From Labrys okinawensis (lineage in GTDB: Bacteria; Pseudomonadota; Alphaproteobacteria; Rhizobiales; Labraceae), in NCBI RefSeq assembly GCF_002982075.1, contig NZ_PUEJ01000017.1:1-64000 (forward strand): 64,000 nucleotides of DNA. The letters run 5' to 3'. Below are positions 1 through 7,011 of this stretch, one piece after another. The notes beneath the pieces were generated by a model. It was not told the DNA's origin and did no database searches. It saw only the letters and a program-made list of their open reading frames with translations. Position 1 is the stretch's first letter. Each line of letters starts with the position of its first letter. Made by a program: the position numbers and the translations under genes.

Positions 1-154
1 GGCCCATCGGATTGGACAGGCTCGAATGCTGGTGCAGGATCTTCAGGTTCAGCTGGTTCGGCCACCAGTCACGGTTCGAGCGAACCTCAAAACCGGGACG
101 CGCTCCATGCGCTACCGGGCACTTGCCGATATTGGGGGCTTCGTTTCCATCCAT
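1..154 (-). CDS. katG: Catalase-peroxidase KatG, N-terminal fragment cut by the window edge
   Basis: Reading leftward from the ATG at 154, the sequence translates to MDGNEAPNIGKCPVAHG and then a segment containing NRDWWPNQLNLKILHQHSS, the very conserved beginning of bifunctional haem catalase-peroxidases. These enzymes remove hydrogen peroxide in the cytoplasm. A GGAGA ribosome site lies about 6 nt before the ATG. Only about 51 codons are inside the window and the haem and active-site residues lie outside. It is transcribed in the same direction as groEL, whose stop lies 140 nt upstream. A peroxide-removing enzyme directly after a di-iron oxygenase operon makes sense, because uncoupled oxygenases release H2O2, but shared transcription is not shown. 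The 155-294 gap holds only the hairpin listed separately. Confidence 0.93.
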   Translation of the reverse strand, partial: MDGNEAPNIGKCPVAHGARPGFEVRSNRDWWPNQLNLKILHQHSSLSNPMG

Positions 155-219
155 GATTGTCTCCGTACCTGTCATCGTTCGAATTGGAATGAGTCCGCGC
201 AAGGCCGAACCCGACCTGT

Positions 220-245
220 CCGGACGAGACGGCCGCCTCGTCCGG
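220..245 (-). terminator. GC-rich hairpin downstream of groEL
   Basis: CCGGACGAG (220-228) and CTCGTCCGG (237-245) form a perfect 9-bp stem with an 8-nt loop, 50 nt after the groEL stop and before katG. No U-run follows on the minus strand, so it may be a weak terminator or an mRNA-stabilising hairpin rather than a classical intrinsic terminator. Confidence 0.4.
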
Positions 246-294
246 GTTCTCGATCCGAAAGGTCCTTGCGTATTCCGGCCGGATGGCCGCGCGC

Positions 295-1926
295 TCAGGC
301 GCGGCCGAGTTTTTCGGCGCCGCCTCCGAGGGCCGGGCCGGCGGTTGGATCCTCGTCCTCGGCGAGATCGCCCACCAGGGTCTCCGTGGTGAGGATCAGC
401 TTGGCGACCGAGGCGGCATTGGTCAGCGCGGTGCAGGTGACGCGAACGGGATCGATGATACCGGCCTCGTACATGTTCTGATATTCGCCGAGCGCGGCAT
501 TGTAGCCGAAGCCGCCATTGACGCTCGACACCTTCGCCACCACCGCCTCGGGATCGCCGCCGGCATTGGCGACGATGCGCCAGAGCGGGCGCGTCAGCAC
601 CGATTTCACCAGGCGTATGCCCGCCGCGACATCTCCTTCGAGACCGGCAAGCAGGGGGTCGAGCACCGGTCCGATCTGGGCCAGGGCGGAGCCGCCGCCG
701 GCGACCACCCCTTCGTCGAGCGCGGCCCGCACGGCCGAAAGGGAATCCTCGATCAATTGGATGGTGCGCTTCTGCTCGACCGGTGTGACGCCGCCGGCAT
801 AGAGCACCGCCGTTCCGCCGGAAAGCTTGGCGAGGCGTTCGCGCAACTTGTCCTGCTCGATATTGGGCGGTGCGTTCTCGAACTGATGCTGGACCTGGGT
901 GCGGCGCGCTGCAATCGCCGCCTTGTCGCCGCCGCCATGGATGATCGCCGTATGGGTGGCGCTCGTGCGCACCCGTTCCGCGCTGCCGAGATCGGCCGCC
1001 TCGATCTGTTCGAGCTGGCCGCCAAGGTCACGGGCGACGACGCGCCCGCCGGTGATGATGGCGAGATCCTCCAGCAGCGCCTTGCGCCAATGGCCGTATT
1101 CCGGCGGATGCACGATCAGATATTTGCCGGCGCCGCTGCGCCCGAGCAGCGTTACGACCACCTCGGGCGAAACTTCCTCGGCCACGATCAGCAGCGGCCT
1201 GCCGGCCTTGTCGGCGATCGCCCTGACCGCATCGAGCGAGGCCGGGTCTTTGATCTTGAGGTCGGTCAGCAGGATCAGAGGGCGCTCCAGCACCGCCTGC
1301 ATCTTCTCCACATCGGTGACCATGTGATGGGAGATATAGCCGCGGTCGAAGGACATGCCCTCGACGACATCGAGCGTGGTTTCGGTGGTGATGCTGAAAT
1401 CGGTGGTGATGATGCCGTCGGCACCCACCTTCTCGAAGGCTTCGGCCACGAGGCCGCCGAGGCGGGGATCGGTGGCCGCGATGTTGGCGACGGCCGCCAG
1501 GGCGCCGTTCTCGCGGGCTGGGCGCGCGCTCCTTTTCAAGGACGACACCACGGCATCGACGGCGAGGTCGATGCCCTTTACGAGGTCGACGGCCTTGGCG
1601 CCCTGCTCGTTGGCCTCGACGCCTTTCTGGACCAGGGCATTGGCGAGCACAATGGCGGTGGTGGTGCCGTCGCCGGCGATCTCGTTGGTCTGCATCGAGA
1701 CTTCGCGCACCACCTGCGCGCCCATATTCTCGAAACGATCGTGCAGTTCGATCTCCGAGGCGATGGAAACGCCATCGCGCGTCACCATCGGCGTGCCGAT
1801 CGGCCGGTCGATCATGGCATTCATGCCCTTGGGACCGAGTGTCGGCTCGACGGCTGCCGCGAGCTGGTGAACGCCGCGGGCAAGGGCGCGGCGGGCGTGC
1901 GAATTGTGAAGCATCAATTTGGGCAT
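295..1926 (-). CDS. groEL: Divergent GroEL-type chaperonin of the monooxygenase operon
   Basis: A 543-residue Hsp60 homologue. The ATP-site signature NEIAGDGTTT (around residue 86) and the overall family length are present. The sequence is divergent and the C-terminal GGM repeat tail of housekeeping GroEL is missing; it ends in a short Gly/Ala stretch. No groES accompanies it. Homologous chaperonin genes (mimG in mycobacteria, groEL in prm clusters) sit in propane/acetone monooxygenase operons, where the chaperonin is needed for productive folding of the hydroxylase large subunit. AGGAGGAGCC directly precedes the ATG at 1926. It is the last gene of the mim-type operon, 59 nt after the MIP18-like gene. 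The dedicated role is inferred from position and the known family. Confidence 0.93.
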   Translation of the reverse strand: MPKLMLHNSHARRALARGVHQLAAAVEPTLGPKGMNAMIDRPIGTPMVTRDGVSIASEIELHDRFENMGAQVVREVSMQTNEIAGDGTTTAIVLANALVQKGVEANEQGAKAVDLVKGIDLAVDAVVSSLKRSARPARENGALAAVANIAATDPRLGGLVAEAFEKVGADGIITTDFSITTETTLDVVEGMSFDRGYISHHMVTDVEKMQAVLERPLILLTDLKIKDPASLDAVRAIADKAGRPLLIVAEEVSPEVVVTLLGRSGAGKYLIVHPPEYGHWRKALLEDLAIITGGRVVARDLGGQLEQIEAADLGSAERVRTSATHTAIIHGGGDKAAIAARRTQVQHQFENAPPNIEQDKLRERLAKLSGGTAVLYAGGVTPVEQKRTIQLIEDSLSAVRAALDEGVVAGGGSALAQIGPVLDPLLAGLEGDVAAGIRLVKSVLTRPLWRIVANAGGDPEAVVAKVSSVNGGFGYNAALGEYQNMYEAGIIDPVRVTCTALTNAASVAKLILTTETLVGDLAEDEDPTAGPALGGGAEKLGRA

Positions 1927-1985
1927 GGCTCCTCCTTCCGCCCTCGCGGGCGGTTGTTATTGGCCTCGCGCGGCGAGGCGTCGAT

Positions 1986-2795
1986 TCAGCTGTTGACGGC
2001 GGGGACGTTCCCGGCGGCAGGCGGCACGCGGTCAAGAATGAAGTCGACCAGTGTCGGCTCGCCGTCCGCGAAGTCGGCCTGCTTGTATCGGGTCTGCTTG
2101 AGCCCACGGCACAAGGCGCCGTTGAACTCCATGTTGATCCGCAAGCTGCGCAGGTCTCGCAAATAGGAGGCCAGCGAGGCGGCGGTGAGGGGCTCGCCTT
2201 CCCAGGTCAGGAAAACGCCATCTCCTCGGCCGATATGAGGATGACGTTCGAGCAGGGCCTGGCGGTAGCGAGGCTTCTGAGCCACCGCGTCCGGTCCCAC
2301 CAGCTGCGCGGCATCGAAGGCCGCAAGGTCCATGGCGAGGACAGCGTCGTCACCAAGGCCGGCCTTCCGCAATCCCAGCAGCACGGCTTCCTGACGCCGT
2401 TTATAGGCCTTGGCACGAAAGGTCTCGCGCAAGGCCGTGAGATCGAGATCCCCCGTCATCTCTCCGAAGATCTGGCCGAAGCTCTTGCCCGCCGCGATGC
2501 CGCGATTGACCTCGTCGGCGAACATGTGGTCCTGCAGCTGGATGCGGTAGGCGGGTTTCCAGGACAGTGCTTCGAGCGCCTCGCGCACGCCATCGAGCAT
2601 CAGGAAGGCGAAGTTGGGCGAGCACCAATAGGTGGGCAGCCTGAATTCGATTTCCACGCCGGCATCGTCCAGGATCTCGGCGCGCTCGACGAAGCCCATA
2701 TTGGTGACAGGCTCGTCGAGTTCGGGATCGTTGACCTCGGACAGCCGCCGCCGGAGTTCGGCCTGACGGTGGCCGCGGAGCGAAGCGCTCATCAT
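1986..2795 (-). CDS. MIP18/DUF59 iron-sulfur-assembly-like protein of the monooxygenase operon
   Basis: A 269-residue protein whose first ~100 residues match the MIP18/DUF59 (SufT/PaaD-like) fold: DPELDEPVTNMGFV followed by a WCSPNFAF segment with the conserved Cys. The remaining ~165 residues are helical and unassigned, so it is longer than a bare DUF59 protein (about 100 aa). DUF59 proteins assist Fe-S or other metal-cluster assembly, so a job in metallating the monooxygenase or its reductase is plausible. The start at 2795 follows GGAG by 8 nt, and that GGAG overlaps the stop of the amidohydrolase gene, indicating translational coupling. Homologues occur in many Mim/Prm operons; their biochemical role is not established as far as I know. 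Confidence 0.8.
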   Translation of the reverse strand: MMSASLRGHRQAELRRRLSEVNDPELDEPVTNMGFVERAEILDDAGVEIEFRLPTYWCSPNFAFLMLDGVREALEALSWKPAYRIQLQDHMFADEVNRGIAAGKSFGQIFGEMTGDLDLTALRETFRAKAYKRRQEAVLLGLRKAGLGDDAVLAMDLAAFDAAQLVGPDAVAQKPRYRQALLERHPHIGRGDGVFLTWEGEPLTAASLASYLRDLRSLRINMEFNGALCRGLKQTRYKQADFADGEPTLVDFILDRVPPAAGNVPAVNS

Positions 2796-2800
2796 GCCGC

Positions 2801-3823
2801 TCACTCCGCCGCGATCGACAGCGGCGCCTTGGCCAGGGCCGCTTTCTTGGCCGCGATGTCGATGTCGTAGAGCCGTGCCGCATTGAGGCCCAGGATCCTC
2901 TCCTTGATCTCGGGGGTGAGATCGACCCCGCGTTCGCGCTTGATGTCCTCGGGCAGCTCGAAGGCCCAGAATTTCTCCACCAGCCAGCGCGGGGTCCAGA
3001 TCGCATAGTCGGAGCCGAACAGGATCTTGTCCGGGCCGAGCCAGAACAGCAGTTCGGCGATAACCTCGGCGAAATAGCGCGGGCGCGAATGGATGAAGGG
3101 CAGGGCGACGGCAAGGCCGCCATAGACATTGGTCTCCTGCACGGCGATCCAGCAGAAATCGTCCAGGCGGGGCAGGCCGCAATGCTCGACGATCCAGTTC
3201 AGGTTCTGGAAGTCGGTGGCCGCGTCGTCGACGTCGCCCACATTGAAGGCGTCCTTGCTGAGCGGGATGATCGTCGGACCCTTATGGACATGGATGTTGC
3301 GGATGCCGAGCTTCTCGCACAGCTCGAAGCAGCGATAGGCGTTGGGGTCGGTCAGCTTCCAGCCCCTGGAATCCCCGTGCCACTCGGCCGTGTACATCTT
3401 CACGCCCGTGATGTCGTAGGTCTCCTTCATGAAATGGATGTATTCGAGCGCCGCCTCGCCGTCGCGCGGGTCGAAGGAGCCGTTGACGATGAAGCGCTCG
3501 GGATAGCGCTTGGCCATCTCGGCATTGCGTTCGAGGGTGTTGAAGCCCTGCTTGTAGAAATCCTTCAGATAGGTCGACTGCACGATGGCGACATCATCCG
3601 GCCCGTCGACGAACAGGTCGCGATAGAGATCGTCGGCACTGTATTTCTCGAACTTGTCCTTCGGCCACAGCTGCTCCTTGGGGCTGAGCGCGGTGTGATA
3701 GGCATAGAAGCATTCCACGAACTGCTTGCCGTGGATGTTGCGCTGGTTCTCCGGGCTGCCGTCCCAGAAATGGGTGTGACCGTCCACGACGAAAATTTCC
3801 TTGCCTTCAGGCGTGATATACAT
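2801..3823 (-). CDS. Amidohydrolase-family metal hydrolase of the monooxygenase operon
   Basis: A 340-residue amidohydrolase_2 (TIM-barrel) protein. An HxH metal motif near the N-terminus (VDGHTHFWDG), a mid-chain histidine segment (NIHVHKG) and a late FGSDYAIWTP motif supplying the catalytic Asp are visible. Relatives accompany propane/acetone monooxygenase genes in mycobacteria, rhodococci and proteobacteria; the substrate is not known and a housekeeping or assembly role has also been suggested. The start at 3823 was chosen because GGAGGAAGCC lies immediately upstream; the upstream ATG at 3835 would itself contain that ribosome site. It is separated from mimD by an unusual 401-nt gap but is tightly coupled to the DUF59 gene downstream. 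Confidence 0.88.
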   Translation of the reverse strand: MYITPEGKEIFVVDGHTHFWDGSPENQRNIHGKQFVECFYAYHTALSPKEQLWPKDKFEKYSADDLYRDLFVDGPDDVAIVQSTYLKDFYKQGFNTLERNAEMAKRYPERFIVNGSFDPRDGEAALEYIHFMKETYDITGVKMYTAEWHGDSRGWKLTDPNAYRCFELCEKLGIRNIHVHKGPTIIPLSKDAFNVGDVDDAATDFQNLNWIVEHCGLPRLDDFCWIAVQETNVYGGLAVALPFIHSRPRYFAEVIAELLFWLGPDKILFGSDYAIWTPRWLVEKFWAFELPEDIKRERGVDLTPEIKERILGLNAARLYDIDIAAKKAALAKAPLSIAAE

Positions 3824-4224
3824 GGCTTCCTCCATCGATCAGCTTTGCTAGGCTTTTGATTGAATGGGTATTCTTGCGAACGGGCTCACGGTTTGGTCAT
3901 GTCGCGGCTGCCGGATCGGGCGGCGCGAAGCGGGCAGTCGGCGCACCCGCAGCAGGCCCGATGGTCAGCGCCGGTCTGCGGGCTCGAACCGTTCCGTGTT
4001 CCGGTCTTCGCCCCGGCATGGCCCGGGCTCGGTTCAAGCGCCCGCCAGTCGTTTGGCGCGCGCAGGATTCCCGTGGCAGGAGATGGGCATGATGCGTCCA
4101 GCACTGTTTGTCCTTCCTTCCTCGGTATGACGGCTGTTCGTTTCCGGCCGGTCCGCCTGGGGGAGGCTTGGTCGTAGGGGCAGGCGATACGCCGCTGCGC
4201 ATCGCCCAAGACTTGCCGTCGTGC
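3824..4224. other. 401-nt gap inside the monooxygenase operon
   Basis: No convincing gene is present between mimD and the amidohydrolase gene. Short reading frames on both strands here have rare-residue-rich, low-complexity translations and no ribosome sites. I found no -24/-12 element on the minus strand and no clear terminator. The space could hold a secondary promoter or a leftover of a deleted gene. Confidence 0.5.
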
Positions 4225-4593
4225 TCAGATGTATTCGAAGACCTCGTCCATATTGCCGAACAGGATCACCGTGTTGTCGTCGATCCTGACCATGCGGCCA
4301 TAATGGGTGGAGGTGTTGACTTCGAAGATCTCGGCCGTCATCTCGCGGCCGAGATACTCACTGATCTCGTCCATCTTGAAGATGAGCTTGCCGTCGCCGT
4401 CGATGCGGATCAGCGCGGGCTGGTAGGTGACGATCACTCCCTCCTTCTTGCCCATGAATTCCGCGATGGCGCGTGCCTCCACCGAGTCGTTCATGGTGAC
4501 CCCGCACTGGTGCGAGATGGTTTGCTCGAAGGTGATGTCCTTCATCGACTTGAAGATATTGGCGTGCGAGGAATCGCGTGCTGCCGTGGACAT
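4225..4593 (-). CDS. mimD: Di-iron monooxygenase coupling (effector) protein
   Basis: A 122-residue protein of the MmoB/DmpM coupling family. These small, cofactor-free proteins bind the hydroxylase and gate oxygen and substrate access, raising turnover. Family hallmarks visible are the CGVTMNDSVEARAIAEFM segment and the acidic DEISEYLGREMTAEIFEVN region. It follows the small hydroxylase subunit gene by 33 nt in the same operon. Orthologous names are mimD (mycobacteria) and prmD (rhodococci). It is complete and of normal length. Confidence 0.93.
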   Translation of the reverse strand: MSTAARDSSHANIFKSMKDITFEQTISHQCGVTMNDSVEARAIAEFMGKKEGVIVTYQPALIRIDGDGKLIFKMDEISEYLGREMTAEIFEVNTSTHYGRMVRIDDNTVILFGNMDEVFEYI

Positions 4594-4626
4594 GGTCGTT
4601 TCTCCCTTTGGATGGTTGCCGGCCGG

Positions 4627-5685
4627 TCAGTCGTCGAGGCCGAGTTCGCGCAGGATCTGGCCGATCCGCTCCTGCGAGACGGCACGGACATCCTCGAACG
4701 AGACAGGCTTGGAATGCGGCATCGACCAGATCGGCTGCAGCCCCAGTGCCGCTTTGTCGGCGAGGGCGCGGTGCTTCTTCAGCCAAGCCTTGAACAGCTG
4801 GCGGTTGCCTGCAGCGTGTTTCTCGTCATGGGCGAGCAGGTAGATCAGGTCGATGGTATTGGCGAGATTGCGCTCATAGTCGGCTTCGGCAGCCGAGATC
4901 ACCGGCGGGGTGATGAAGTCGTGATTGGCGGCCGCCACCTGCATCAGGAAGCCCGAGCGGAAGAGTTCGCCGACCAGGGGCTCGAAGACGATGTTGATGG
5001 CAAAATACTGCTCCAGATAGTCGGTCGCGCCCATGATGGTCTCGACGGCTTCGCGGGTGCCCTGCCAGATGCCGTCTTCCAGCCAGGTCTTCTTGCCGAG
5101 CTCGTCGTTCCAGCCGGGAATATCCATGCCGATCTCGGCCAGATAGAGCGTGATGTCTTGAGCCAGGCGGAGCTTGTAGGAAGAGTTGGTCAGCGTGGCG
5201 TTGTTGATCATCTGGGTGTAGCCGTAGCGCTGGGCCTGCATCAGCGATGTGCCGAGCCCGAATTCGGCGTGTTTCCAGGCCCCCAGATGGTGCTGCAGGA
5301 TGCTGATCCAGACCTTGTCGAAGCTCCTGGGCGCGCCGGACTTGCGGCCATTGGCGATCACGCTCTGCACCATGGTCTCGATCTTGGACTGGCGCTGGTA
5401 GTGGGTGCGCTCCCATTCCTGGTCAGGGGCGCGGAAGGCATGCCAGTTCGAGCTCTGGGCCAGCGTGTTGCCCTTGACATAGGCGCCGTTGCCGTCGGCG
5501 AAATTGATGATCCAGTTCTGGATCAGGTAGCGCTCGGGATCGGGCTGCACATCGACGGTGACGTCCTCGTAATGCGTGGCGCGCTGTCCCCTCGGATCGA
5601 AATAGCGGTATTTGCGGCTGTCGGAATCGGCGAAGATCGCCGCGCCGGCTGCGCCGGATCCAACCGAACTCGAAATGGCAGGCAT
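4627..5685 (-). CDS. mimC: Di-iron monooxygenase hydroxylase small (beta) subunit
   Basis: A 352-residue beta subunit of a soluble di-iron monooxygenase. It is a helical ferritin-like scaffold partner that does not carry the di-iron ligands. Its sequence (YFDPRGQRATHYEDVTVDVQ, QSSNWHAFRAPDQEWERTHY and QHHLGAWKHAEFGL segments) matches the propane/acetone monooxygenase group. The start at 5685 (MPAISSS) has GGGAG 8 nt upstream; an in-frame GTG three codons earlier abuts the ribosome site and is less likely. A palindromic repeat element separates it from the reductase gene, so its message level may differ from that of mimA and mimB. Confidence 0.94.
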   Translation of the reverse strand: MPAISSSVGSGAAGAAIFADSDSRKYRYFDPRGQRATHYEDVTVDVQPDPERYLIQNWIINFADGNGAYVKGNTLAQSSNWHAFRAPDQEWERTHYQRQSKIETMVQSVIANGRKSGAPRSFDKVWISILQHHLGAWKHAEFGLGTSLMQAQRYGYTQMINNATLTNSSYKLRLAQDITLYLAEIGMDIPGWNDELGKKTWLEDGIWQGTREAVETIMGATDYLEQYFAINIVFEPLVGELFRSGFLMQVAAANHDFITPPVISAAEADYERNLANTIDLIYLLAHDEKHAAGNRQLFKAWLKKHRALADKAALGLQPIWSMPHSKPVSFEDVRAVSQERIGQILRELGLDD

Positions 5686-5746
5686 GGTATTCACTCCCTG
5701 GTTGTGGTGCGTTTCGACGATCCGCCTCTGGTGAGGGCGGGCCTTG

Positions 5747-5848
5747 GAGCGTTTTCCAGAAAAGTTGATAGACTTTTCGGTTAAGAAAACGCGTTAAAAC
5801 AAAGGCTTAGAGAGGAGGTGCGATTTAGAGAAATCGCACCTCCTCTAG
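5747..5848 (-). repeat. Palindromic interspersed repeat, copy 1, between mimB and mimC
   Basis: About 100 nt. The first half holds nested inverted arms (GCGTTTTC/GAAAACGC around GAAAAGT/ACTTTTC). The second half is a perfect 16-bp stem, 5811-5826 against 5831-5846, with a 4-nt loop; it runs into the mimB stop codon. The same layout recurs at 29355-29459 and, truncated and inverted, at 53566-53630. It resembles the palindromic repeats abundant in Hyphomicrobiales genomes. In this place it will form a strong hairpin in the operon mRNA. Confidence 0.8.
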
Positions 5849-6909
5849 TGGCCGGGCGAGGTCGCGCCCGACGAAGTGGTGAATCTGTCGAAGAAGACGT
5901 GCTCGCTTTCGAAGCCGTTCATGAAGAGAACGGGCTGCAGGGCGTCGATCATCGGGGGCGGACCGCAGGCATAGACGTCGCCCTGTCCGTCGATGGCGAG
6001 TTCCTTCAGCGTGGCGCCCACGCTTTCATGCACGAAGCCGCGTTCGCCCTGCCAGTCGCCGTCTTCCCCGGCATGCGAGAGAACGGGGATGAAGCGCACC
6101 TCCGGATGGCGCTCCACCAGGGCCGAGATCCGGTCGAGGTGGAACAGGTCCTCGCGCGTGCGGGCGCCATAGAAGAAATAGACCGGCCGCTGTTCGCCGC
6201 TGGCCAGATGGTCGTTGAGGATCGACCAGACCGGCGACATGCCCGATCCGGCGCCGACCAGGATCAGGGGTCCTTCGCGTTCTTCCCGCCGGAAGCAGGT
6301 TCCGAAGGGTCCGACGATGGAGACCTCGGCTCCGACCTGGATTCCGCCGGCGTCGAGCTCGCCGGAGAATTTCCCTTCGGGGTATTTCTTGATGATGAAG
6401 GACAGGGTCTGGGTTTGGTCCGGCGTATTTGCCATGGAGAACGAGCGCGTAAGCGTCTCCCCCTTTTGCGTGGTGACCGTGATGTCGACATATTGGCCGG
6501 CCCAGAATTTCATCGGCGAATTGAGGCTGATCTCGATGCCACGGATGTCGTGGGTCAGCCGCTCGATGCGTGTGATGCGGCCCTGATAGGTTTTCACCGC
6601 GATCGATTTCGCCAGCACCTCCTCGTCATAGTTGAGGAGCTCCACCTCCATGTCGGAATAGGCGATCGTCCGGCACAACAGGACGTGGCCGCTGTCCTTC
6701 TCCATGTCGTTGAGCGCGAAGGTCGAATATTTGAGCATGTCGACTTCGCCATCCAGCAGGACGCATTTACAGGCCGAGCATTGTCCCTCCTTGCAGCCAT
6801 GCGGCAGCGCTATGCCTTGACGGAATGCCGCATTCAGCACCGTCTCGCCGTGTTCCACTTCGAATTCGACGCCGACCGGCTCCAGACGCACAGTGTGGGC
6901 ACCGCTCAT
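5845..6909 (-). CDS. mimB: Monooxygenase reductase with 2Fe-2S and FAD/NAD domains
   Basis: A 354-residue electron-transfer subunit that passes electrons from NAD(P)H to the hydroxylase. An N-terminal plant-type ferredoxin domain has Cys39, Cys44, Cys47 and Cys79 (C-x4-C-x2-C-x31-C). A flavin-binding barrel follows (RSFSMANTP, about residues 155-163), then an NAD domain with GAGSGMSP and the late ACGPPPM motif. All expected cofactor residues are present and the length is normal. The start at 6909 is preceded by GGAGGAGAAGACC. It is the second gene of the operon, separated from mimA by two strong hairpins and from mimC by a repeat element. Confidence 0.95.
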   Translation of the reverse strand: MSGAHTVRLEPVGVEFEVEHGETVLNAAFRQGIALPHGCKEGQCSACKCVLLDGEVDMLKYSTFALNDMEKDSGHVLLCRTIAYSDMEVELLNYDEEVLAKSIAVKTYQGRITRIERLTHDIRGIEISLNSPMKFWAGQYVDITVTTQKGETLTRSFSMANTPDQTQTLSFIIKKYPEGKFSGELDAGGIQVGAEVSIVGPFGTCFRREEREGPLILVGAGSGMSPVWSILNDHLASGEQRPVYFFYGARTREDLFHLDRISALVERHPEVRFIPVLSHAGEDGDWQGERGFVHESVGATLKELAIDGQGDVYACGPPPMIDALQPVLFMNGFESEHVFFDRFTTSSGATSPGH

Positions 6910-6938
6910 CGGTCTTCTCCTCCCAATACTCTCCCGTT

Positions 6939-6998
6939 CCCCTTCCCGAGCCGGGAAGGGGTCGCCGGGACCGGACGGAAGCCGGGTCGCGGCTTCCG
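6939..6998 (-). other. Two consecutive strong stem-loops in the mimA-mimB spacer
   Basis: CCCCTTCCCG (6939-6948) pairs with CGGGAAGGGG (6952-6961) over a 3-nt loop, a perfect 10-bp stem. CGGAAGCCG (6976-6984) pairs with CGGCTTCCG (6990-6998) over a 5-nt loop. Neither is followed by a U-run on the minus strand. They are placed to protect the mimA transcript from 3' decay or to attenuate readthrough. Confidence 0.6.
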
Positions 6999-7011
6999 CG
7001 GTTTTCGTCCC

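Noticed and set aside
283..2166. Long open frame on the plus strand across groEL
   Set aside because: It is the complement of a clear GroEL gene. Many similar opposite-strand frames in this GC-rich window are shadows of real genes and show no family features.
4074..4089. Sigma-54-like element TGGCAGG-N4-GGGC on the plus strand
   Set aside because: It misses key consensus bases (TTGC) and points away from the minus-strand genes; no plus-strand gene follows.
3886..4209. Possible 101-107-residue genes in the gap inside the monooxygenase operon
   Set aside because: Their translations are Arg/Pro/Ala-rich without a ribosome site, and both strands show similar frames, as expected for random GC-rich sequence.
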